From positions 62,001-126,000 of the forward strand of contig JADNRY010000170.1 of the NCBI GenBank assembly GCA_015501585.1: DNA of 64,000 nucleotides, read 5' to 3'. This stretch comes from Rhodocollybia butyracea. Lineage: Eukaryota; Basidiomycota; Agaricomycetes; Agaricales; Omphalotaceae. Below are positions 48,362-59,439 of the stretch, one piece after another. Below the pieces are notes generated by a model. The model was not told the DNA's origin. It worked only from the letters and a program-made list of their open reading frames with translations, and did not search any database. The stretch's first letter is position 1; every line of letters begins with the position of its first letter. Both the position numbers and the translations under genes were made by a program.

Positions 48362-49639
48362 GTGTCTCTCTTCTGGCTTACAGACTATTTGAACAAGCTG
48401 AACCCCAGCTTCAAAACACATTTTATCTCTTGTTAATATCATCCTTTGCTGTTGAGCTATTCACAGTTCAAGTTGCAACCTACAATGTGACACATCATTG
48501 TCACATGACTTTTGGGATATCATTCTGACAGGAATTTTGAGGAGAATCCAATGGAATTTTTGCCGAGGCCATTGGATGAGCCATTCACATCATATGATCA
48601 CTTTGATCCATTCACAGTCTGACATCCTTGTATCAACTCCAGACAGTTTTTCTGTCAGTGGTTCTAGAACATCACTGGTATCATTATGAGCGGTCTTTTA
48701 ATGCAAATCCAATGGTGCAAAAATTATAGGATTTGAGTCACCGGTTCCCAAGATACCACAAGTTTAATATTTGACAGATGTTGGAGCAGTGTGTATATTC
48801 AGTGGTTGGCTCCCACAGGTGCCAGAGTCCTGTGCAGAGGCCTGTGGTCAGAAAAGCCTCTGAATCGCATTCCTGCTCCTTCCTTCCCTTCCCCCATCAT
48901 ATCCCTTGTCTTTGGTGGTTGGTAAGGACATCTGTCCCCTTTCTACAGCTCTGATAGCTCAAACATCATCTCTCAACACTTCCTGCATCTGCACAGACCT
49001 TAGCTCTGCTCACAAGAGTCTCAGATACAGGAATTGGTATGCCTTTTTCTCTGATCTACTGATCTTTCACTGAACAGAGCCCATAATACATCCATAGCAG
49101 ATCTACACACATCTAGAACCTCTCAAGTTGACCTAGTTGTTAGATCTTGGATATCAGGGCTCTCAGTGTGCTCAGATTACCTATATTATCTATGTACTAT
49201 GTACTGATTGATATTTGGCTTAGATCTTGCTTGATCAAGCCAATTTTTTGTCACCCTCCCTCCTCTCCCTTTATCTCTGTAATTGTACAAACCAATGTAT
49301 GTTCTATTTGTTTCTTCTTTAGCTCATTGTCTAGTATGCTTTTTTATACCTACTCATGTAACAGTACATAGCTCTTCATGATCCGCTTAATTTATGGGCC
49401 TGGGGCCTGAGTTTTGGCTAACTTATTCATTACTGAGTGACAAAAGGCATAGGCCACCAACTAAACCACTACCAGCTACTACCATGAAGTACTGCTCGAA
49501 TATGACACTAATCAATTCCAATGATTCAAATTGGGCCAAGAACTCCAAATTTGAATATGATCTGTTTTCATTTTTGCACATTTTCTCTCTCTTTCCTCAC
49601 CGCCGTGTACTCTTATACTATAGATGGATTTAGCAGCAG
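48362..49639. other. No recognisable gene
   Basis: AT-rich sequence with short frames on both strands and no recognised feature. Confidence 0.35.
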
Positions 49640-51238
49640 ATGTCAACCGAATCCCGGATTCATTTTCGCAAGACTTCCAAGACATTGATTTATTGGCGGT
49701 TCAAGTGGACTGGGGTATGTTTTCTCCATCTGGGTTGTGGCGCTTTGCTTGAACTAGTTGTTGAGCCCTGCATCTCCGTGACCAAGCTGCTACCTGCCAA
49801 AGTTTGGACCCAAATCACAGGCTTCTTGTATTACAGATGCAGGCAAGGGGTACATTACTCTCACCAGCACCTGCTTAACTTTATGCGGTTTTGCTCTGAG
49901 CTTTGGTCCATAGGTCTCCCCTTCCTCTACCGCTGCATAGAATTCATCTACAAACAGGATTTCCGCTTGTTGTCCATTTGGAAAGGAAGGAAATGGAATG
50001 GATCTCATCTGGTGAAGGTGGTGGCACTGGGCCCCTTCACAAAGTACCTTTGCAGCGGATGTGGAGAGGATGATGAATGCTGTCATGAATTGGGGGAAGA
50101 CTTCCTGCCGAGCATGTGGAAGACCTTGTCTGACTTCTTTGATACTCGTATCCACCTCACTACCCTCCATCTTCACCAAATCTATATGGAGAAATCATTC
50201 TTCACATTCACCATGTCAGTCTCAACCCCTCTCCGTATACATCTCTGGGATTGTCTTGTGAATGACCCTGATATTTGCACCACCCCCTCCACTCTGAACA
50301 TAATTGACCTGAAGATAGAGTCTCCGCATTGGTGCAACACATCCTGGCCAATGGTCTAACTTGGTTATACACCACAATTCTCTTTCCTTTGCAGATGCAC
50401 ACGGCTTCAGGTGTTGTCTCTTGAGGTGACCAAGAGGATGATAATGATGCTGTATTCTAAACCAAACCCGGATTGGATAACCTAGCCCTCCATGCGCGAT
50501 ATAGTCGCTAAACGAGGATCTCAATGGCCTACGATGTTGAAGAAGCTTACTGTTATACATAGTTCCACAGATAACTGGATTGAAACAAAAGAGGACATCA
50601 TACACTATTTTATCTGGATTTTTGACATTCAGCTGGTGATCAACAACCTGGAATCCTTCTCGATGTTCGGCCTTCCCTTTGAATCCCCTCTCAGCAAAAC
50701 AGATCTTACATTGTGAGCTATGAACACTGCAAGGCTGGAGCTGCCATTTTCTGTCGCCCAGTTTCTGGCGGAGGATTCGACAGTTGAGAGGCTAGATCTG
50801 ACCCAGACATGGTATATATGATTGGGCTAGCAATCCGAAGAGGTTAAGAGATAACTTTCCAGAATGGCTGCCTACAGTTACAGAAATCACAGTCACGATT
50901 CCAGAGTTGAGTGACTGTGAGACGGCATTGTGGGATTTTCTGGTACACTTTCCAAACGTGACAAAGCTGGTCTTGAACTCTATGAACAGCAGTCACATAT
51001 CAGTAAGTATTCTCCCTCTCTGTAATGTTTACTTACTGACATTGGTTATCAGGCTGATACAGTCTACTATCTGTTCCAAGATCACCCATTGCTCTGCACG
51101 CTGGACACAACGGCAGACAACTATCAACACAACAAGTCGTATACGAGGGACATCCGGCGGGTTCTAGGAAATAAGAGCTGGTCTGTGGGGGCGAGAGATT
51201 TATACCTCAATGGCAGCCTCATCTGGTCGCGTATGTAG
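49640..51238 (+). pseudogene. F-box-like protein gene, copy 1, probably decayed
   Basis: The open frame 49640-50359 contains VTKLLPAKVWTQITGFLYY, an F-box-like start (LP-x-E/K-x-W...), then SELWSIGLPFLYRCIEF, WNGSHLVKVVALGPF and FDTRIHLTTLHLHQIYM. A frameshift near 50320-50395 leads to LQVLSLEVTK and WPTMLKKLTV...WIFDIQLVINNLESFSMFGL (50492-50716). Further segments FPEWLPTVTEITVTIPEL, FLVHFPNVTKLVLNSMNS and YYLFQDHPLLCTL...SVGARDLYLNGSLIWSRM end at about 51238. F-box proteins recruit targets to SCF ubiquitin ligases. The leucine-rich C-terminal layout suits this, but the assignment is from pattern only. Stops near 50483 suggest decay. Confidence 0.45.
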
Positions 51239-51815
51239 TGTAGTGTATAGTTATTTTCCCTCACGTTTGGTAAATCTTTTGTATGCTGTATTTGTCCGCT
51301 GATATTGAATAATTCTATGTACTTTCTTGCATTCTGAGTTGAAAGTTCTAAGCAGTCTAAGAACTCGTACCCAACCCCGCCCACATACTACTTATTAAAT
51401 GCCGATCTTAAGTGTGCATAATCGACCTCATTGTTCAGAAGACTGTTACAGTTTTCATTGAGGATATAGCCGCACCACAAGGTGCTGGATAAGAGCCAGA
51501 TGATGAACTCAAAATTAAGGTACTGATCGTGATCAATTGACAAGTTACATTGCACTATTGAATGTTAATCATCCTAGCTTTCATTTACTTATAGTCCTCT
51601 TATAAGTTATATCACTATTTTTGAAAACCCTGTTCTTTGTTTTATTGTAAATGAACATCTTCTTATGATAATGGCGCTCTGAACATGTAGCCAACTGTGG
51701 AATATCTAAGTAGTGAGTGTGCTGTAAGTCTTGCACACAATAGTCCCAATATATGATTTTCATAGATCTTTTTTTCCCTCTTTCTTAGCGCACCACTACC
51801 ACTACTCTATCTCGG

Positions 51816-52805
51816 ATGGGTCCAGTCACCAAGCTCTTACCAGTCGAAATTTGGACTTGCATTGCAAGTCTACTTTACTACGGTCGCAGACAAGACCTAG
51901 ATTGCTCCTATCGCAATTTGCTTAACTTCATGTGGACTTGCTCAGATTTTTGGTTTTTTGGTCTGCCTTTCCTCTACCAATGTGTGGAGTTTGAGCACAA
52001 CCTTGATTTGAGGAATATGTTATCCTGGAAAGATGATCAGTGGAATGGCTCACACCATGTGAGTGCTATGGCATTGGGAGCCTTGGGCCTCTACGTTTGC
52101 AAATGTGAGGAGCAACCGTGCCATAATCCTGATCACAAGTGGGTGGTAGCAGCCTTTCTGTTCGCATGGAAAATCTTCCCTCACATCTTCAACACTCACA
52201 TTCACTTGGATACACTGTATCTCCACCAAGTCTATCTCAAGCCATTATTTTTTACATTCGCTGCTGCCGTTTCTTCCCCTTTATGAATTCATTTCCGGAG
52301 TTGTGTTGTCAATGACCCCGACGTGCGAGCTGCCCCCTCCAACCTAAACATAATATCCTTGGACATCATTTGTATGCAGTGAAGGAACAAAAACCGAGCG
52401 AATATCCTATCTGGCAATTTATTGGTCTTCTGCTTCCTCAAAAAATGGCCCGGGATTCAGGAAGTGTCTGTTGAGGTGAACAAGATAATGGTGAAGTCCT
52501 TCCGCGCTGAACAAGGGTCTCAATGGCCTGTCATGCTGAAGAAACTGTGGCTTCAACACAATCCCTTGCAAATCTGGCCCATTACAACCGCGGAACAGAT
52601 CCACTTGGTGAACTGGATGTTTGATATCCAACTACTATTCAATAAACTCGAGCTATTCTCGGCACATGGGTTTTACCCATTTCTTGATAAAACGGATGTC
52701 CCCTTGTGAGTTACAAATATGCTGAAGCTAGATGTGACATTGGTTATGACGCAGTTTCTGGCAGGTAATTCTCAGGTCGAGAGTTTAGATTTGACCCAGA
52801 ACTAG
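51816..52805 (+). pseudogene. F-box-like protein gene, copy 2, with nonsense codons
   Basis: Starts MGPVTKLLPVEIWTCIASLL, a better F-box match than copy 1, and aligns with it throughout: FGLPFLYQCVEF, WNGSHHVSAMALGALG, FNTHIHLDTLYLHQVYL. A TGA at 52284-52286 falls where copy 1 has CGT for arginine; CGA to TGA is a simple explanation. A second stop follows near 52380. Open reading resumes as WPGIQEVSVEV, WPVMLKKLWL and WMFDIQLLFNKLELFSAHGF (52422-52709). The end, relative to copy 1, is lost where a transposon end begins (about 52837). Confidence 0.5.
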
Positions 52806-52836
52806 AACAATTGGAACAAAAATCTGGACAGGCTTC

Positions 52837-53412
52837 CAGCACTTCAGGCAGCCCCCCATTGCCCCATATTAGGGTAAATACCCTATGTCAAGAATTACCC
52901 TAATAAGGCCTAAATCTTGGAGTTGTACCACACCTTGGATGCATCCACCCTATTGAAAATAGCTGTGGTACCATCCTCTGATGGGAGTACCCATGGTGGA
53001 TGGTACCACCATGGATGCACCCACCGTGGGTGCTCCCCCATCTTTAAACCCTAAAAATGACTTGTGTGTAAGTCAGTGACCATCACAGTCACATACTTAA
53101 GCATTAATTCAAGTCAGTATAAACAATAAATAACCATAATAAATACCTACAATCATTAGTAGTACATTAGACAATAAGTGTTTACACACTATAGTAGTCA
53201 ATTGCTAGTGGCAGAAATTATTTTGATTGTAGACAGCTCACAGCAACGCCTGGGCGCTTAAATTAATGGTCTAATCGTCGCTGTATACCACTCACTACAT
53301 ACAGTTTTTTTTCAAGTTCACTATTTAGATCAAGCAGTGGGTGCAACCATACAGTCTTGATCCACTGGTTCTATTGGTGGATGAACCCATTGTGGAGGCA
53401 TCCATGGGTGGA
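52837..53412. mobile_element. TIR-type element fragment (CAGCACTTCAGGCAG end)
   Basis: CAGCACTTCAGGCAGCCCCC at 52837 is a hAT-like terminus. Subterminal CCATGGTGGATGG/ACCCACCGTGGG modules recur at the other side (ATTGTGGAGGCATCCATGGG at about 53390). The gypsy-derived sequence begins directly after this, so the right terminus is not seen. Confidence 0.45.
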
Positions 53413-53416
53413 TGTG

Positions 53417-55139
53417 TTAAGATTGTGCGGTCAACCCTTGTGGGGTGACAAGATATGCCGCCCAGGCATCAGCCGTACCATGTCGGGACGGCGGTGCAGT
53501 GCCCGCAGGAGCCATTCGAATGGATGAGGGTCTGGCAGCAGTACTGCTGGACCAGCCTACAGGGGCGGGCTTCATACGGCCTTTCCCTTGTTTCTTCTTT
53601 TGGACGGAGTTTTCTCCATCCAGAGTGCCAGCAGTGATGCCAGCAGCCTTGTCCTGCTTAGCAGTTCGGGCAATCGATATGAAAACTGGTTCAAACCAGT
53701 TGACAAGCAGAGTTTGTTGTAACTCACTTATGTGAGTTAGATCTCCTCTTCGGAGGGATTGGACTTCCTGGTCTAAAACCCGGTATAGGGTCCAACGCCG
53801 TGAGGTGTTGTATCCATGTCTACTCGCGAACGTGGGTTCGCGAAGTATCCGAAGATACCAGATGACTTCTGCTGTTAGCCGGGAATATAAGATTTTCTGC
53901 TCTAGCAAGGGTAGCCTCGTGAGCGGTGTGAATCCCATAAGAAATGGGAAGTCATTGGTTGTCATTGACTTCGACGAGATTGGCATCTTCGCTGTAGCGA
54001 ATCCAGCCATCGGTGGCAAAGTAGCCACCATCACTCCTTCAATGAGGGAGTTCTGGCAGTACTGCCGGAGCGTCCTCCTGAGCTTCAGGAGGAATGGTAG
54101 AAGACGAAGCAGGATTGGTACTAAGTACCGCTCCTGCGTAGGAACAAGACGGAGCAGGTGCTCCTGTCGTTGATGGATCCAGGTCCATTGGACCTGCGCT
54201 ACTATCAATGTCAAATGACACTGAGTCGTCGTTAGACGAGAATACGGTTGAAGCTGGACCTTCTATGCTTCATTGTTTCCCAGACTGGCTTTCCTCCTCA
54301 TAACAAGGAGAGCCATGACCATGTCTGGTGGATGAATACCAGCGGTATCCTTCCAACTTGTCTGAGTATCTGTCGCACCTCTCTTGGAGGCTGCGAATTT
54401 TGCACGCTGCGTCATTGTAGTTGCGCTGTAAATCAGTATACCGTCTCGTAAGAGACAATAAGTCACGGCTAGCGGTGCCAAGCTGGATAGCCAGCTGCAC
54501 CGCTGATTCATTTTCGTTGTTCGACACGTTGTGTTGATGGTGTTGCCGGTAGTACTCCTCTTGAGCGTTACCAGCGGCGGTCCAACTAGGGTCCGCCATA
54601 ACGAATTCCTCTGTCGAATGCTGGAGGAAGTTTTGGCAATGAGGACAAATCCCCATGTTCAAAATCTCGTGAAGACGACACCCTATATTAGGGTGGAATG
54701 TCCACGATAACTGGTGTCCAACGTTGTTGGATACCTGGTTGAAGGCCATCAATGATGACCCCGTACCTGCCATGTTACTGGCTTGTTGTAATCCCGCTGG
54801 TTCAGCAGGATATGCGTTCGCTGTGCCAAACACAAGTTGTGCTGGCGGGTTCGTCGACACGCCAACTGTTCGTTGATTAGGTATCAACTGATTGCTCAGT
54901 TGAGCCGGTATAGAGGATGGAGATAGCGCTGGTTGCCCAGCGCCATTGTTTTGTTGTTGTTGCTGCCGAGGCAGCGACGGTGTTTCGTTGTCTTTCGACA
55001 GTGTGTCTTTCTCCATGATGGTGAAAGAGTAAGTTGGGAAAGATAAATTTTTCTTTCCCTTTTTATAGGCACGACATGAGGTGTTGCCCGATTGTGGTTG
55101 TACATAAGGTACAGCCACCAAATGTGATTGTCGGGGCAA
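53417..55139 (-). pseudogene. Extra ORF downstream of pol in the gypsy element
   Basis: Two minus-strand frames follow the chromodomain end: 55139-54270 (probable start MEKDTLSKDNETPSLPRQQQ at about 55016), and then, after frame changes near 54260 and 54040, 54221-53417. Visible traits are a poly-Q and Pro-rich N-terminus, CRLHEILNMGICPHCQNFL with a CxxC pair, a likely coiled coil (LLSLTRRYTDLQRNYNDAAC...LQERCDRYSDKLEG), an Asp/Ser/Pro-rich linker, and a basic C-terminal part (VQKKKQGKGRMKPAP). Total length would be about 500 aa. It lies in the position where retroviruses carry env, but I see no signal peptide or membrane anchor. No function is assigned. Confidence 0.5.
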
Positions 55140-55215
55140 TCTTTTACTAAAAGAAGCAGATGCCGTTGCTTCTGTGTGATTCTATTATATAGAATATTTT
55201 GATTGGAATGGAGAC

Positions 55216-56259
55216 CTAACCGGTCGTCCGTGGAAGTCGTCGCCAGTCGTTGACGCCTTGAAGTTCTAGATATCTATCTAGAGGGACTAGTTCCTTACAC
55301 ATTGTGTACGGTTCTGTGGTGGTATCACCAAGATTCCATTTAATATGGAATAGTATTTTTCCGCCATCCCAATGATGTCCGATTATTTCATCAACTAACA
55401 ATTCCACTGTGGATGGTTCGCCGAAATCGTATGGCTCTGCTACAGAGCGCATAGGGAATAATGCATCATCGTTAGGATGATGCTTGCGTATTAGCAATGC
55501 GTGGAAGTTATTGTGTATTCCACGCTTTTGTTTTACCCTTGCCTCAATAAGACTATCGTGGGCATCAGAGAGGTGCTGAAGGGCACAATCTGTGAATTCG
55601 CGTACACCCGGCGAGACTTTTGCATCGCTCGGGTATTCGCAAACCATGGATGGCATGTACCCTCCATCTACCTTGAAGGGAGCATACCCTGTGCTCTTGT
55701 TTACGCTGGAATTCAATGCAAATTCCATCATTGGGCATTTTTCTACCCAGTCTTTTTGGTCTGCTTCGACCATTGACTGTAAGATTTGACCAATTGAACG
55801 ATTTACTCATTCAGTTATTCCATCCGTTTGGGGGTGGAATGATGTAGACATTAGGAGCTTTGCTCCTAGTAAGTGGTGTACTTCACGCCACCATTGTGAC
55901 ATGAATTTCGAGTCTCTGTCTGAGACGATGGACTTAGGTAGTCCATGTAATTTCACGATCTCCTTTACGAAGATCCATGATAATTGCGATGCAGTTATCG
56001 TTGTTTTCACGGGTATAAGGTGTACTCGTGAAGTCATCCTGCAAATGACTACCCACAGGTAATCATATCCTTGCGATTCTGGGAATGGACCTATGAAGTC
56101 CATTCCAATTGATTCCCATGGTTTCGTGGGGATCGGAAGCGAATGTAGCAAACCTATTGGTTTGCGATTGCTTGTTTTAATTTGCTGGCAAGTCTCACAA
56201 GACTTGCAGAATTCTTCAATGTTGCCATTGACCCGTGGCCACCAATACCATCGTCGCAT
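55216..56259 (-). pseudogene. Gypsy integrase core and chromodomain
   Basis: The frame 56259-55807 starts at RRWYWWPRVNGNIEEFCKSC and keeps the C-C half of the zinc-binding domain (CKSCETC), but the H-H half is lost in a deletion joining it to RNase H. The catalytic residues are visible: D in GMDFIGPFPES, D in SDRDSKFMS, E in PQTDGITE. A TGA at 55807-55809 directly after TE stands where arginine is usual. The second frame (55773-55216) carries the C-terminal domain and a chromodomain (VDEIIGHHWDGGKILFHIKW...EPYTMCKEL...LDRYLELQG). Integrase joins element DNA to the chromosome; the chromodomain is thought to direct insertion to chromatin marks. Confidence 0.8.
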
Positions 56260-57545
56260 CAGATTCGTAGTAGCGCGATAATGTGTTGGCTACTTTGTTG
56301 TTTATTCCTTTGATATAACATATATCAAAATCAAATCTGGATAGGTATTCCATCCATCGAGCTTGTCTACTGGACAATTTTCGTTGCGTTAGAAAGAATT
56401 CTAACGCTTTGTGGTCAGTGACCACATGAATTCGATATCCAAGAAGTTTATCTTCCCATTTGAGAAGAGCTTCGAGGATAGCTAGAGTGTCTATTTCAAA
56501 AACTCTATAGTTATGCTGCGCTGCAGTAAACTTTCTGGACATGAAGCCGGCAGGCCTACACTGTTGCCATGTAGGTCCTTGACCGTACATGCATCCGACG
56601 CCGGATACCGATGCATCACAGATGACCCATATAGGTTCGTCTTTATTAGTATTTATAGGCTTCAGTATTGGAGCCTTGGTTGCCAGTCTTTTGATGTGCT
56701 GAAAGCACGTTTCATGGACTGGCATCCATACGAAAGGAACATTGTTCCTTGTCATATAGACAGTGGTCCAGTATACTGGGCTACATCTGGCATGTACGGG
56801 GCTATGTATTGTACTAACCCCAAGAATCATTGTACATTGTTGAACGTATGCGGAGTTCACCATTCGCGAATCCTGTCCATCTTGTCGGTATCCGTGTGGA
56901 TACCTTTATCGTCTATGGAATGTCCAAGACAGTCCACTGTAGCAGAGAAGAGCTCGCATTTAGCGGCTCGAAGGAAGAAATGATGCTTCCTAAGGCGATC
57001 AAGTACATCTCTGATGTGCTTAACATGTTCTTCTAGTGTATCACTGAAGACAAAGATATCGTTGAGATATGTGTGTACATATCTCCCGATAGCGTCGCGA
57101 AATATGAATGTCATCATTTGCTGGAAAGTGGCTGGGGCATTACAATCCCCCATCATCATGACATTACTGACGAATGTCCCGAAGATGCAGGCGAATGCTG
57201 TTCTCCACACATCGCCTGCTTCAGTACGAATTTGTTTGTACGCATCACTAAGATCGATCTTGGATCAATACTTATGTTTGGCTACATCCGTTCGGATGTT
57301 ATCCTGGTCAGGGAAAGGAGTGACATCCTTTACCTTGTTATCGTTCCGTTGACGATAGTCAATAATGGTATGTAGTGTACCATTTTTCTTTGGAATACAA
57401 AGCATAGGTGCAGCCTGCGGAGCAGGTTGCTGTATCCACCAGTTTGATCTGGTGTATTTACCAATTTTATCAGTAAGTTGCGTTTTTAGGTGATCTGGGC
57501 ACCTAGGCATATAATAATTATATCACTGTTGTTCATCGATTAGTT
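56216..57545 (-). pseudogene. Gypsy reverse transcriptase and RNase H
   Basis: RT fragments in order: MPRCPDHLKTQLTDKI (57510), PMLCIPKKNGTLHTIIDYRQ, a TGA at 57265-57267 within KY-stop-SKIDLSDAYKQIR, FGTFVSNVMMMGDCNAPATF, and the active-site box as HTYLNDIFVFSD. The Y-L-N-D replaces the Y-L-D-D expected, so one catalytic aspartate is lost. RNase H follows (56863-56216) with ICDASVSGVGCMYGQ, EIDTLAILEAL, VVTDHKALEFF and KGINNKVANTLSRYY. Its end is fused by deletion to the integrase fragment. The RT is therefore inactive by several independent lesions. Confidence 0.82.
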
Positions 57546-58021
57546 TAATTCGATGATTGATTTCTCGTAGTGGTGGGAGGTACCTCTGGTACTCCCCCGA
57601 GTATATCTTTATACTCGTCGATTATCATCACGTGGATCATCGGTATTTGATCATCCGTAAATGGTCCTTGCTTTTGTAGCGAGGAAAAGTCTATTGGGCT
57701 GTCCTCTTGAACTGCCTTGAATTCCTTGTCCCCTGATTCGGGTTCGGATTCAGGAGAATTGTCCTTCTCCTTTTCTCGTTGAGCTCTAAGCTTAACTTGT
57801 TTGCGCACACTCTTGGGAAACATTTCACGAGATATTTCTTGTAAGACTTCGACATAATTGTTGAGGGCTTCTGCCGATAACATAGTTGTTTTTGGTGTTT
57901 GTGATGAATCATTTTCATCATATTTCTCCAGTATTACTGGGAAATGGTGCGGAAAGCTCCTTGCGGAGTGTTGTAATTCTGAACGAAGATGTTCTTTGTC
58001 CACTATCGTCTCAATTTCCAC
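57545..58021 (-). pseudogene. Gypsy linker between protease and RT
   Basis: An acidic, Lys/Glu-rich region ending GPFTDDQIPMIHVMIIDEYK and ILGGVPEVPP. The reading then shifts frame to LREINHRIKLIDEQQ, a TGA (57523-57525) and YNYYMPRCPD. It matches the usual approach to the RT fingers domain. Confidence 0.65.
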
Positions 58022-58072
58022 TATTGGAATTTTGTTATTTTTCGACTTCTTTGAAGTTGAAACTGCAGCTAG

Positions 58073-59437
58073 TCACTCTTTGCTAGCTTGCGTTTCCGTT
58101 CTTCGGAATTTCCCGTTAAGGGTTTCCTTTTTCATTGCGGTTCGGCACGCAAATTCCATTGCGTCCTCCCCCATGGAAAGATATGGTGCTACCTTTCCTT
58201 TGATAAGGATTACATCCTTATCGAAGTCGAGTTGTATTCCATGCTTACGCATGAATTGCGTTCCTAGGATCGCATCGTATCTATCAACATTTATAATGTC
58301 AAAGTATACTTTTTCATCAATACCTCCATAGGAGGTATTTACACTCGTGCCAAAATTGAATTTGGCTTTACTTCCTACAGTTCCTAGCTGTAGTGAATGC
58401 TGGTCAGCTAGCTGATGAGCTTTTATGTTCACTATGCGAACAAACGAGGGGCTTAATGCCTCTATTGTGCATCCGGAGTCAAATAGCATAAACACTTCGA
58501 CTCCCCCGATATTTACTATCGCTGTCATTGGATGACGATCTTTTGCTGGACCTCTATTTGGTCGCGGCATTTGTTTACTTGAAGTTCGAAAACCTTTACC
58601 TTTTTCAGGTTTTGGTTCTTCGTCTTCATGGTGACTGATAGCAGTCAACCGATCTTCATTCATTATAAATGAATGATAGTGAGGATCTATGGATAAGAAT
58701 AAATCATCATCCATATCCTCTTCTATGCAGACCGGTGGTCCGCAATCATCTAATGGATTTTCAAAATCCTCAGGATCGGTCTGAACCGGTTCCATTATGC
58801 AACCATAGTAGTCGCTAAAGCCATCGTCGTTGTCATATAGTTGACCGACATATTCATCCTCGTATGGTTCGAGGGTGTATTCTCCTTTGGACGATTCTTT
58901 GTCATTAGGATCAGTTATGTTCGGAGATTCATCATTTTGAATCTCTTCTTCGACTATGGGAGGAGATTCTATCTCCTCTTGTTCATCCTCTTCTTGGATG
59001 ACATACATGCGGGGTTGCCCGTATCGTTCACAAGTAGGGTCATTTGCAAAATGTCCCAGTTTGCCACATCCGTAGCAGAGTTTTCTGGTGCTTGCGTCAC
59101 TAGACGGTTTAGGTCTTGAACTCTTAGAGTTCGTTACATGTCCCGTGCTTCTGAGCGTATTCTCAGTGCGTACAAGCTTCGATTTATTATTGGAGAAACG
59201 ATGCTTCACCAGTTGAAATGGTTGTCCTTTGACGAGCACTGGACCATATTTATATGGTCCTGTACTACCACTTGGTTGTACTTTTGCTTCACGGCATATT
59301 TGCTTAGTGATATATTTCGAGTCTTCAGGGCTCGGTTTCTTATGTGAAGTCACATAGTAATCTTCGAGATGACGATTGTCCTCGAGTCTAGTAACCGCTT
59401 TGACCATTGTTCTGAAGTTTAGCATACTCTGGAACAA
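58073..59437 (-). CDS. Gypsy gag C-terminus (zinc knuckle) and aspartic protease
   Basis: The longest uninterrupted frame of the element (454 codons). It holds the gag C-terminal helices, a zinc knuckle CYGCGKLGHFANDPTC (C-x2-C-x4-H-x5-C, one residue longer than the standard spacing), a long acidic stretch (EEDEQEEIESPP to DMDDDLF), and a retropepsin-like domain. That domain has the active-site triad as MLFDSGCTIEALSPSF (D-S-G), followed by GTQFMRKHGIQLDFD. The protease cleaves the gag-pol polyprotein. The frame's first methionine is internal to gag, so this is a fragment of a longer gag-pol. Confidence 0.75.
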   Translation of the reverse strand: MFQSMLNFRTMVKAVTRLEDNRHLEDYYVTSHKKPSPEDSKYITKQICREAKVQPSGSTGPYKYGPVLVKGQPFQLVKHRFSNNKSKLVRTENTLRSTGHVTNSKSSRPKPSSDASTRKLCYGCGKLGHFANDPTCERYGQPRMYVIQEEDEQEEIESPPIVEEEIQNDESPNITDPNDKESSKGEYTLEPYEDEYVGQLYDNDDGFSDYYGCIMEPVQTDPEDFENPLDDCGPPVCIEEDMDDDLFLSIDPHYHSFIMNEDRLTAISHHEDEEPKPEKGKGFRTSSKQMPRPNRGPAKDRHPMTAIVNIGGVEVFMLFDSGCTIEALSPSFVRIVNIKAHQLADQHSLQLGTVGSKAKFNFGTSVNTSYGGIDEKVYFDIINVDRYDAILGTQFMRKHGIQLDFDKDVILIKGKVAPYLSMGEDAMEFACRTAMKKETLNGKFRRTETQASKE

Positions 59438-59439
59438 TG

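Noticed and set aside
53445..54173. Plus-strand ORFs of 96 and 122 aa
   Set aside because: Antisense to the gypsy-associated ORF; the minus strand fits the element's orientation.
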